From: Branchiostoma belcheri
Lineage: Eukaryota > Chordata > Leptocardii > Amphioxiformes > Branchiostomatidae
Assembly: GCF_001625305.1 (NCBI RefSeq)
Contig: NW_017804465.1
Location: forward strand, 1,153,661 to 1,217,660
Reading direction: 5' to 3'
DNA: 64,000 nt
Under the pieces are notes generated by a model. That model ran no database searches and was not told the DNA's origin. It saw only the letters and a list, made by a program, of their open reading frames with translations. Positions 50,901 to 56,247 of the stretch are shown piece by piece. The translations under genes and the position numbers were made by a program. Position 1 is the first letter of the stretch. The number at the start of each line of letters is the position of its first letter.

Positions 50901-51834
50901 CAATTTGTCAATATTGCATCAACTGTAGCTTGTAAGAGCATAAACGCACTTAATGTCTTTCTTTGCCTTGAAAATTGAAATCGCACAATCAAATAAAGAA
51001 CCAACAGTACACACCGAGAAGAGTAGACGTAACATGCCAGGCGCGGCGTCTTCTGTTGGTACCTAGTCCTACTCGTACAGATAACACTGAGAACAGAAGA
51101 GACGTGGAAAGATGCATTGACCGAACCAAACATCTACATTCAGCTGCACGGTGATCCGTTCCCGCCCCGGTTTCTAGGTATCCTGAGCTTCCCTACACTC
51201 TAAACTCATGGACAGGCGTGTTGCCGATGTTCAAATCTCCCGAAATACGCAAAAACGCGACCAAATTCTACCGGATCGTGTCCCAAACACAACGGAGCCG
51301 CCATGTTGTTTACGTGCTACTAGAGTAAAACTAGCGTCACCTTCACAGCAAAATTACTGAAAATGGTCATTTTCGTAGCGTTTTCGGTAATTTTGCTACA
51401 AAGGGGTCTTGTATAAGATGTGATAAACATAATACGCTTCGGAGCACAGGTTTTAATTATTATAGCCCAAGCTTTGTCAAAATTGCCATGAATTTCTGCT
51501 GACGAATTCTATTATTTACGAATTCTTGGAGCATTCGTATAATAAGAATACTACTAGTGTCCTTAACACTAGTAGTACTAAAATCATTTATGAAAGCAGG
51601 TTAGCATTGTTAAATACTAGCAATAGGTCAATTTCTTTTTATGTACAATTTGCCCCACATTGTACCTACTATAACTGTCATACAATACATTTATTCTGTA
51701 CTGTTATTCCCCTCCCAGCCACCGGCAGAACGTACGTGTACAACACGCGGACGGGCGCGCGGAAATGGCTGGACACTGCCCGGAGTAACCTCAACAACCG
51801 GCGGAACATAAACAGTAACAGTAGCGAGGCTTAG
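15932..51834 (+). CDS. Giant 33-repeat transmembrane cadherin (gene B), complete
   Basis: Fifty-one exons join in frame at every phase and sum to 11,460 bases, about 3,819 residues plus stop. Order: signal peptide (about residues 1-19), 33 cadherin repeats, a membrane-proximal region of about 140 residues, a transmembrane helix near residues 3658-3683, and a basic tail of about 135 residues. There are no EGF, LamG or catenin-binding motifs, so it is not a classical or Fat-type cadherin. The plan (only cadherin repeats, possible MAD-like module, one helix, short tail) recalls CDH23, PCDH15 or Dachsous, but the repeat number exceeds the 27 of CDH23 and Dachsous. Expected role: calcium-dependent adhesion or long extracellular links. 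Exon lists are in the block entries below. Confidence 0.9.
16826..17375. mobile_element. 550-base near-perfect palindrome (foldback element)
   Basis: The left arm from TACTCGTAA (16826) is repeated inverted up to TTACGAGTA (17375). The centre is TTCCTATGGTAA-GAAA-TTACCATAGGAA near 17106. The arms differ by a few substitutions and one 12-base insertion in the left arm. It lies in gene B intron 1. A shared flank (GATGAAGGTTAGACATCCAG) just upstream recurs at 34937, so it belongs to a dispersed family. There is no coding capacity. Confidence 0.88.
17835..18135. repeat. Two-copy tandem duplication in gene B intron 1
   Basis: Both copies share TGTAGGTTTCC, GGCCCAGTGGT, CAAAATGG, GACCGCACGCGAG and CATTTTAAACCTACA, spaced roughly 170 bases apart, with indels. 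Function is unknown. Confidence 0.7.
18420..18541 (+). pseudogene. Helitron Rep-domain relic
   Basis: One frame reads REFQGRGSPHVHGFVLVE. It matches the conserved EFQxRGxPHxH segment of Helitron replication initiators, where HxH is the metal-binding HUH motif. The frame is open for about 40 residues and then stops. No tyrosine motif or helicase is visible. It is inside gene B intron 1, in the same orientation as the gene. Confidence 0.6.
18845..19215. repeat. Two-copy tandem duplication, unit about 190 bases
   Basis: Shared pieces are TCGGGTTTAGCG/TTGGGTTTAGCG, GTGTGTGTGGTG, AGAGCAGG, CCATTAGTCA, AAGTAACGGGTTA and GGTGACAGAGTGGGCTCTCT. It lies in gene B intron 1. No frame is maintained. Confidence 0.75.
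19836..24491 (+). CDS. Gene B exons 2-10: cadherin repeats EC1 to EC5
   Basis: Exons: 19836-20044, 20429-20644, 20982-21226, 21551-21702, 22230-22407, 22830-22977, 23323-23431, 23751-23882, 24346-24491. EC1 and EC2 (TINEDVGGG, SFDFE; GLNEDVGGS, INYE) resemble repeats of gene A. EC3 has weakened motifs (DLDYDAAG). EC4 (PVCTQYVYT, LSCSDSD) and EC5 (PTCTQPTYT, LSCSDGD) each carry a cysteine pair about 25-30 residues apart. Two to four exons encode each repeat, with introns mostly in phases 0 and 1. A decoy copy of the exon 6 acceptor region lies near 22109 in the preceding intron. Confidence 0.87.
20358..20402. repeat. (GATA)n microsatellite near an exon 3 acceptor
   Basis: A short GATA/GATG run ends about 26 bases before gene B exon 3. 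It may vary in length. Confidence 0.8.
21800..22080. repeat. Dispersed repeat, copy 1 (second copy at 31960-32280)
   Basis: It shares GTGCTCGAGG, GTGGCT, TCCTCAAACA, GGGA, GCTTTA, TCGAAGCTAG and GAGTAAATAGGTGT-like blocks with 31960-32280, including a trailing segment ending in GGGCACAACA. It is an interspersed element with no recognisable tRNA head, in the intron before gene B exon 6. Confidence 0.6.
25028..30170 (+). CDS. Gene B exons 11-20: EC6 to most of EC11
   Basis: Exons: 25028-25238, 25598-25839, 26247-26501, 26822-27091, 27234-27329, 27763-27919, 28392-28539, 28935-29125, 29506-29746, 30050-30170. From here two-repeat periodicity becomes regular. EC8 (PVCTQYLYA, LNCQDAD) and EC10 (PSCTPSLL, LTCSDGD) hold cysteine pairs; EC7, EC9 and EC11 do not. 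Linkers alternate NEFTP, NDNGP, NEDDP, NDNTP, NEGAP. The exon 13 acceptor follows directly on a (TGAT)n run. Exon 20 ends at a GC donor (AAG then GCAAGT); no GT donor nearby keeps the frame into exon 21. Confidence 0.87.
26197..26243. repeat. (TGAT)n tract forming the exon 13 splice acceptor
   Basis: ATCGATCGATCG followed by about seven TGAT units runs straight into TGACAG, the acceptor of gene B exon 13. The tract takes the place of a normal pyrimidine tract. Each TGATTGAT unit resembles a weak branch point. Confidence 0.85.
27494..27540. other. Hairpin, 11-bp perfect stem in gene B intron 15
   Basis: GTGTGGCGCTG and CAGCGCCACAC pair perfectly across a 25-base loop. It may be a foldback end or a structured intronic RNA. 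Nothing ties it to a known family. Confidence 0.6.
28690..28830. mobile_element. MITE-like element with TATCCAGAACC ends
   Basis: It contains TATCCAGAACCATGCCTGG, GGATACGCGGAGACTATCC, and TTCAGGCATAGAACTAGATA. Related copies or pieces lie at 27103-27165, 30955-31050, 39597-39702, 49690-49900 and 58935-59055, on both strands, all in introns. Inner inverted segments suggest a foldback element. There is no open frame. Confidence 0.7.
29799..29947. repeat. Long (GT)n microsatellite
   Basis: About 150 bases of almost pure GT lie just after gene B exon 19. Both strands are open in repeat frames (CVCV, HTHT), which are not genes. Confidence 0.97.
30300..30535 (-). mobile_element. tRNA-derived SINE, inverted
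   Basis: The minus strand reads from a tRNA-like head (GTCCCAGCGGCTAGGC, GGGTTCGATCCC) into a body with GAGGTAAAAGGCAGTGGAAG. The body recurs at 32740-32930 (inverted) and 40310-40475 (direct). It occupies gene B intron 20. Confidence 0.75.
30569..36545 (+). CDS. Gene B exons 21-31: end of EC11 to start of EC18
   Basis: Exons: 30569-30773, 31182-31335, 31742-31881, 32287-32567, 33010-33177, 33564-33738, 34157-34331, 34699-34910, 35236-35354, 35835-36045, 36370-36545. EC12 (PECNPATY, LGCTDTD), EC14 (PVCSPAVY, VTCADDD) and EC16 (PSCSPATY, LVCDDLD) carry cysteine pairs; EC13, EC15 and EC17 carry none. Exon 23 uses an unusual GTCAGT donor chosen by frame. Exon 26 (TTTGAAAAAG) and exon 29 (ATGGTGACAG) have acceptors with almost no pyrimidine tract. 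The 3' edge of exon 31 is copied in the following intron. Confidence 0.85.
30955..31050. mobile_element. MITE-like fragment
   Basis: TATCCAGAACCATACCTTAT through CCATTCAGCC and ATAGAACTAGA matches the family at 28690-28830. It lies in gene B intron 21. Confidence 0.6.
31430..31685 (+). pseudogene. LINE ORF2 C-terminal fragment with (GAT)n tail
   Basis: The frame reads LSLAGHVVRSEEPASRLLLW, then DTKRRVGRPN, matching the LxGHVxR...GxRxxGRP tail of many non-LTR retrotransposon ORF2 proteins. It ends in a GATGATGATGAT run typical of LINE 3' ends. It is truncated at the 5' side and lies in gene B intron 22. Confidence 0.7.
31960..32280. repeat. Dispersed repeat, copy 2
   Basis: Second copy of the 21800-22080 family (GTGCTCGAGGAGTGGCTATCC, CGAAGCTAGTTACTC, GGGGGCACAACA). 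It ends a few bases before gene B exon 24. Confidence 0.6.
32740..32930 (-). mobile_element. tRNA-derived SINE body, inverted and decayed
   Basis: CCCTCTCCTTCCACTGCC, GTCATGTACCCATTTCACAC and GGGCACAACG match the element at 30300-30535. The tRNA-like head is degenerate. Confidence 0.65.
34935..35060 (-). repeat. Dispersed repeat with CTGACGA-hairpin-GAAAC motif
   Basis: It starts with the GATGAAGGTTAGACATCCAGGTAA flank also seen beside the palindrome at 16797. On the minus strand CTGACGA is followed by a stem AGCTAG/CTAGCT and GAAACGCC. It lies in gene B intron 28. Confidence 0.6.
35472..35522. other. Hairpin, 15-bp perfect stem in gene B intron 29
   Basis: TAGCCTGGTTACCAA pairs perfectly with TTGGTAACCAGGCTA across a 21-base loop. 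It may be a short foldback element or a precursor-like hairpin. Confidence 0.7.
36657..36712 (+). repeat. Copy of the 3' edge of gene B exon 31 with its donor
   Basis: About 54 bases repeat 36498-36552 with about two mismatches, including the linker NDNDPVF, YAVQ and the GTAAGC donor. Weaker similarity continues into the intron (TTTTGAAAGATATCT), giving a tandem unit of about 160 bases. It has no acceptor of its own. Confidence 0.85.
37107..45038 (+). CDS. Gene B exons 32-42: EC18 to EC27
   Basis: Exons: 37107-37250, 37431-37614, 38056-38199, 38730-38958, 39388-39545, 39963-40148, 40589-40972, 41371-41573, 42099-42770, 43524-43970, 44773-45038. EC20 is the last repeat with a cysteine pair (PLCVPSIY, ITCSDID). 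EC19 to EC26 alternate LDRE with LNYE/LNHE, and DxNDN linkers with NEF linkers. Exons lengthen toward the 3' side. Exon 41 ends at a GC donor (CAG then GCAAGT), confirmed by the join TLTIQ-ATDQGDP. A truncated copy of the exon 35 start lies at 38588. Confidence 0.87.
38588..38703 (+). repeat. Copy of the 5' edge of gene B exon 35 with its acceptor
   Basis: A CTACAG acceptor is followed by a frame reading GYIMVNKELDREATASYVLI, the same as exon 35 142 bases downstream. It continues in frame to a TAA at 38701-38703 without a clear donor. Of nine codons that differ from exon 35, seven changes are synonymous. It could be an old exon duplicate or an alternative terminal exon that would truncate the protein. 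Confidence 0.75.
39597..39702. mobile_element. MITE-like element, inverted copy
   Basis: GTTCTGGATAGCCTCCGCG, then ATCCAAGAACGTAGATTTGC, then TATCCAGAACCGTGCC. This is the inverse of the 28690 family member. It lies in gene B intron 36. Confidence 0.65.
40305..40480 (+). mobile_element. SINE body fragment
   Basis: TTCACCCAGGTATTATG, GGAGGTAAAAGGCAGTGG and TGGATGGGC match the body of the SINE at 30300 in direct orientation. The head is missing. It lies in gene B intron 37. Confidence 0.6.
43325..43475 (+). mobile_element. SINE 3' body fragment
   Basis: TCACTTAGCTCAGGTG, TTGGTGGCGGCATTAATATA and GTCGTCACCACGTCTGG match the body of the SINE at 7033. It ends in an A-rich tail, in gene B intron 40. 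Confidence 0.7.
43985..44290 (+). mobile_element. tRNA-derived SINE, long-body family
   Basis: The head has AGTGGCGTGCGTAGTCCAG and GGGAGTTCGAATCCCGGC (A and B box-like). The body has AGGGTCGCAGTCCTTAG, GTTAAGCTGTGGTCCA, ATTTCCCCGGTACAATG and TACATAGCGTCTGTCTTC. A second copy lies at 62750-63008. It starts at a TTAC repeat directly after the GC donor of gene B exon 41. Confidence 0.78.
44450..44760 (-). pseudogene. LINE ORF2 C-terminal fragment
   Basis: The minus strand frame reads FFPRTTAEWNLLSPSTVETL, then SLDSFKQCL, the familiar FPRTxxxWNxLP tail of non-LTR reverse transcriptases. It continues into a 3' end with CAGATACAGAT repeats shared with 868-985. It is 5'-truncated, in gene B intron 41. 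Confidence 0.75.
45291..47033 (+). CDS. Gene B exon 43: EC27 to EC33 start in one 1.74-kb exon
   Basis: This is the largest exon, 581 residues, open throughout. It encodes five whole repeats (EC28-EC32) and parts of two more. Every linker is canonical (DVNDN, DENDN, DLNDN) and every repeat has LDRE. It has several potential N-glycosylation sites (NAT, NYT, NIS, NVT). The uniform motifs and absence of introns contrast with the finely split N-terminal half. It starts in phase 2 after a GTCCTTAG acceptor. Confidence 0.92.
47454..49059 (+). CDS. Gene B exons 44-46: last cadherin repeat and membrane-proximal module
   Basis: Exons: 47454-47674, 48115-48325, 48876-49059. Exon 44 ends EC33, which is divergent and lacks the LDRE and DxNDN motifs. 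Exons 45-46 have no cadherin motifs. They suggest strand (VNLTLTIPC), helix (NQAAFLASLSALF), two strands (CGVSYTTC; STVVTIYALA), then helix (DFLTSQQVLDVLQ). That order would fit a ferredoxin-like membrane-adjacent domain such as those of CDH23 and PCDH15. Three cysteines and an ARRRLLQ segment lie in the middle. The fold is inference from pattern alone. Confidence 0.75.
49495..51834 (+). CDS. Gene B exons 47-51: transmembrane helix and cytoplasmic tail
   Basis: Exons: 49495-49644, 50113-50209, 50444-50493, 50689-50821, 51719-51834. Exon 47 encodes a hydrophobic helix from GILTIVLCSV to LLIVLIVY, followed by CCRKNK (stop-transfer, possible palmitoylation). The tail is basic and polar with no catenin-binding motif. 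Near its end TGRTYVYNTRTGARKW resembles the second half of a WW domain. The C-terminus is NSSEA, not a classical PDZ ligand. The exon 48 start is uncertain: the first AG after the pyrimidine-poor tract gives a stop, so the AG at 50111-50112, or one 6-9 bases later, is needed for frame. Confidence 0.8.
49690..49900. mobile_element. Cluster of MITE-like pieces
   Basis: Several direct and inverted copies of TATCCAGAACCGTGC and GGTTCTGGATA occur within 210 bases of gene B intron 47. It looks like a complete foldback member with nested duplication. Confidence 0.65.
51347..51397. other. Hairpin, 17-bp stem in the last intron of gene B
   Basis: AGCAAAATTACTGAAAA pairs with TTTTCGGTAATTTTGCT, with one T-G wobble and a 17-base loop. 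It is a compact candidate structured RNA or foldback. Confidence 0.5.
51549..51577. other. Hairpin, 12-bp stem in the last intron of gene B
   Basis: TACTACTAGTGT pairs with ACACTAGTAGTA across CCTTA. It is short and AT-rich; function is unknown. Confidence 0.5.
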
Positions 51835-53100
51835 TCTGGAAGTTCATCTGAGTTGATAGATCAGTTTGAAACTGTAATTCCCAACACAGAAGTACCAAAT
51901 TTTTTGTCTCTTCATCTCAATTCTTGTCAAAGGCTGTTGTTGAATAGTAGATTTTTTTACTACTGTTGGAAATTACAGTTTAAATCTGTTTAGAGTAGCG
52001 ATACATGTAGGTCTACGTACTTCATGCCACACTGATTTGATAAACTGTTATTCTCAAAATAATGACCGGGGGTGAACTGCATATATACAATGTCAAAGAA
52101 AGCAATAGAGAACATACAACTACTATCTGATCAACTATACAATACTACTGATTTGTCTGCTAATACAAGGTTTGACAAACTATTGATACTCATAGGATCA
52201 AAGTACCGACATTTTGCGTACGTGTTACAATTAGTTTGAGTTGCGAAACGTTCATTGAACAGACGAAAACATACTGTGACAGCCTTATCATGTAGCGTGT
52301 TTCACTGTTATCAAATAGCACACTTGCCAAACTACAACATTGATATATATGTTTGGCCATGGTCAACAGTAAGGTTAGACATGTATGTTAAATCAGGTAT
52401 TTCACTTAATGACTCCTTCTTCAAAGTAGAATAACAAACTTGAACCAGCAAAACTTTGGGTCTTACAACTGTTTATCAAATCCATGTGGCGTGGGGTGGA
52501 GTTTATGTAAATATTTTCGGTCGACTCGATATATTTTTGTACGATAAAAATCTATGACAGGACTTCTACAATGCGTAGATGTCGTCAATATAATTAATGG
52601 TTGTAAGTATGTTGTTGTTTTTTTTTACATTTGTACATTTGTTTGACAAGGATAACATTTTCCATATATCTTCCTAATAACATAGTAATATTATACTTAA
52701 TATCAAAGGTGACTGAAATGTTACATGACAAGAAAAAAAAGCAGCCATCACAAATACAGTTGTATCCAAAACCTGCTTTAAACCGGACCTGGGGCAAATA
52801 TGCTGCTAGCAAAGTTTCTATATCTGTAATACCCAGACTCAACTTGTACTTTTTATTATTGACGGGAATATCAGCAACGTAAGATGTGAAGTTGTAAATA
52901 TGTGTGTTTTATGTGTGAAAAAATTGATCTATGAAATATCGCTATAAAATAGACCAGTGCGAAACATTGAGTTCGTTTTCTGGATATTTGTGTCGGTACC
53001 ATGCACTTAAGGTTGCTGTGCAATAACGATAAAAAATGTGTTTCATATGTACATATGTCTCTTGGTGGATTTTGTAATAAAGTTTGCTACCGGCATAAGA
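51835..53100 (+). other. Probable 3' UTR of gene B
   Basis: The DNA after the stop is AT-rich, with no conserved frame and no obvious repeat. The first AATAAA followed by a G/T-rich stretch is at 53076. A shorter UTR using a variant signal cannot be excluded. Confidence 0.4.
53076..53081 (+). terminator. Candidate polyadenylation signal of gene B
   Basis: AATAAA is followed within 25 bases by GATGTGTTTGTC, a G/T-rich downstream element. It lies about 1.24 kb after the stop codon. Confidence 0.35.
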
Positions 53101-53364
53101 TGTGTTTGTCATTTTGTTTAGATAGAAGTTTCCTATTTACTTTTCTCTGGGATATACTGAAAATTCAATGCACTAGTGGCAGAAAAAAGTGCTGTCCAAT
53201 TGAGAAGTGTGAAAAAAGAATCACTGTTCTAAAATGTAAAATGTATAGTTCTTGGCATATTTGCAACAAACAATCTTTAAGTGTCCTCATCAGTGTAACT
53301 CTTCGAACAGGGTGTTTCTCCGTTATGCCACCGTATATTGACGAAAGATGAGTAAAGTATATTT

Positions 53365-53460
53365 CTTAAGGGCACGACATCGTGCATGTCAGGGGTTCGA
53401 ACCCAAGACCTCTTGGTTCTGAGCCAATCACTCTGACCATTACGCCACGCGATGCAATGT
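53365..53460 (-). mobile_element. tRNA-derived SINE head, inverted
   Basis: The minus strand reads GTGGCGTAATGGTCAGAGTG and GGTTCGAACCCC, with A and B boxes like the element at 7033. Its body is cut short after GGGCACGACA. Confidence 0.65.
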
Positions 53461-55314
53461 CAAACCGTGTGAACAATAAATAAAACCCACAGTTTGTATA
53501 TTCCACAACAACATACCCTGACACTGTATTCAAACGATACACACATACTCTGAATAAAACTGTCCTTAAACTTTGCCCCTATTGAAACAGTATTTAACCT
53601 ATTCATTTGCTAGTGAATCCGGTACCATGCGTACCACGGCCCCTGCCAAGCCAACACTTTTGTTCCTATTTAAACCGGTGTCACTCAGGCCTTTCCCTAC
53701 ATCTATTCACGACGCACGTAGCGTACATACTAGGCCACGCTGACTTAATTGTATGCATCTACGCACGCATTGGCTTCGCGTGTTCTCAAAAACATCACCT
53801 CCTTGGGACGGCACCCAGGCTGCCGACGCTCCACGAAGTCAAGACCTTAGTACATTGCCGACTCAGAAATGCCGCAAAAGGCCAGCATGTGCCGGCTTGT
53901 CGTAAAAGTCGCTTTGTACTACCGCAAATTCACAATACCAGTTTTGTATTTCTGTGATTTGGCATTGATTTTTTGCCGGATTTTTTGCCGATTCTTTTTA
54001 TTCGCCCGCGCGCAATAGATTGAGGGTCTTCAGATGCTGTCATCCATAAAATTAACTCAGTGTGGCCTTACTGGTGTGACTCAGACCCTTCCCCTGCATC
54101 TGTTCACCCTCGCACGTAACGTCCACATTATCTGTGGCCGGTATGCCCTGCTCCATTAAGCATGGTACACAGCTGTTTGTATGGGGATGACGTACAGTAA
54201 CACACACACGCAAACATGCCACCTGTCTGGCCGCGCTGCCCGAGAGACACGATCGGAGAGGGTCTGCATGCCGTTTTCCATGAGGCGTAGCAAGACATTT
54301 TTTACTCTCCAAGCAGAGGTATAGTCTTCGGCTTATTTTTGGCGTGTTTAAGGCTTTCTTCTTTTGTATCGGTATCCTTTTTTACACCGGTTTAATGGTA
54401 GCCGGTGACAAATTTGATGCTGTCTTTTAACCACCGAAAGATCTGCTGGAGAGTATTCTAATTCACCGTTAATCGTTGCGTAGGGAAATTCTTGGTGAAG
54501 CGCAATAAGCCACTTTAATTCTACGTAGCACGTTATGTGTTGTCCAGAATTCATTGTTAAGCGTTATCAAAAAATAATTTGTATGGTGTAGTCGAGAGCC
54601 GGACTATTTTCGCCAGGAACCCCAACAATCCAATGAAGTAGTTTCCAAGCTTTACACAAGAACAGCTTAATATTCCGTTAAGTATTGCCAGCCGTTCTAA
54701 ATTTAGGACACGTCATTTCTCATAAGGCGTCGCCAGGATCCCCCATGCAGACCCTCATCTAAAAAAAGTAGTCCCGGGTTGTCCAAACACCCCTCCCCAC
54801 CCACCTGTGTTTGCCGATAACTTAGCCTAATATTGACCCTCCTTTTGTTAATTGGACATTACGAACTTAATAAAGTTAGATTATCCGAGCAATAGGATAA
54901 AGATTTAGTTCAAGTGGTCCTGTAAACTTTACCTTATTTTAAGACTAACTTAAGTGTCTGAGACTAAGGAGGGTTGGCTAAGATTTCTTCAAGAGATTGT
55001 TCTTGAAAAAGACGTGGCTTGTCGGTAAGTGTTTGTGTTAACCCTAACGACAGCGTGACAAAACTGACAACTATGGCCGCTCCTATGACAGGTATTGGTT
55101 CGTTGCTATGCGGCACACGTCAAGCAAACTGACGCTCTTCCAAATACCGTCCCCATTCCTGGCCTTGTTGTTTCTGCAGTTCTTTTCAGTAACATCCGCT
55201 CGCAGTGACAAAGGTAACAAAAACCGACTGACGTGTGGTGGGGCGATCGTTTTGAAACGGTTGCTTTACTCACCGGCCTTGTTGTGCCAAATATTTGGCG
55301 GGTTTGGTAACCCG

Positions 55315-55830
55315 AGAGGTGAAACAACTGGATACTCAGGAGACGTGTTTGTGAAACAGGGACAAACTCGGAGCTTGTTGGAGAAAGTGCGTACCAGATA
55401 GGGTGATTACCTAATACAGGGTCTCAAGAGTGGCATCTTTTTTATACGTTGGACCTACATAGCCGTACCGTGTTGTAGATACTGTGAAGAGTTACGGAAC
55501 ATTACTGACGCAGATTCGTGAAGGTACGAAAGCTTCTGTGTAGTTTTTTGGGCAGTGTACAACTGGATACTCAGGAGACGTGTTTGCGATACTCTGGGAC
55601 AAACTCGGTGGCTTGTTGTAGAAAGCGTCAGTGAAAGTAGCCGTACCAGGTAGGGTGATCACCTTATACCGGGTCAAGAGTAATATACTTCCCCTAAGTG
55701 TTCTTTGAAACATTAGAACTACATACATAGCCGGTCTGCGCTGTAGATACTGTGTGAAGTGACGGAAGTGACGACAGATTCGTGAAGTAAGAACGCTTCT
55801 GTTTAAGTTTTTTCCTGTCAACACCTTTAG
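55315..55830. repeat. Two-copy tandem duplication upstream of gene C
   Basis: ACTGGATACTCAGGAGACGT, GGACAAACTCGG, AGGGTGAT, GTAGATACTGTG and GCAGATTCGTGAA recur about 240 bases apart. The second copy ends about 360 bases before the gene C start, so it could lie in the promoter or 5' UTR. Confidence 0.75.
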
Positions 55831-56192
55831 CCACTGTAACTGTATGATTTCTGCCATTACGTTTGTACAGTGTACGTGTGAAAAGTGGTCTGTAAGTTGC
55901 TATGAAGGATCTGGGTACCGGCTTGTGTAAAGCCTACGTGTGTACAAGCGAGGCAAAGTTTAGGGCTCTTTCATTCGGTGTGAAGGGAAGTAGGTAGCAA
56001 ATGTTCAAGTCCCGCTTGTAGTCAGTGAATTCACTACATCTTAGCTACACTTAGCGCAACACTGATATGCCATAAGTTTGTCTTTCTCTTCACTTCGTTT
56101 TGTGAAAAATGACTTAAAATTGAAACACCACTTCTATATGTATACAGCAGTTTGAGTATGAACTCCAGATAGCGCCACTGAAACAACTAGAC

Positions 56193-56247
56193 ATGGGGAA
56201 CAACAACATCCTGCGAACTTCTATCATCTTTCTGATCGTCAGTATCG
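56193..56247 (+). CDS. Gene C exon 1: signal peptide
   Basis: ATG at GACATGGGG opens a hydrophobic stretch (TSIIFLIVSI). It ends in phase 1 at GTAAGT, the same layout as exon 1 of both cadherin genes. A 2.2-kb intron follows. Confidence 0.75.

Larger units (their letters stand above)
53101..56192. other. Intergenic region between gene B and gene C
   Basis: It holds a tRNA-like SINE relic (53365-53460) and a tandem duplication near 55.3-55.8 kb. Two diverged copies of a segment about 380 bases apart are also visible (near 53690 and 54070, GTGTCACTCAGGCC / GTGTGACTCAGACC). I see no gene. Short frames here have no family resemblance. Confidence 0.55.

Noticed and set aside
53001..53351. 116-codon frame after gene B
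   Set aside because: AT-rich, cysteine-containing but unlike any family I recognise, and it spans a likely polyadenylation signal.
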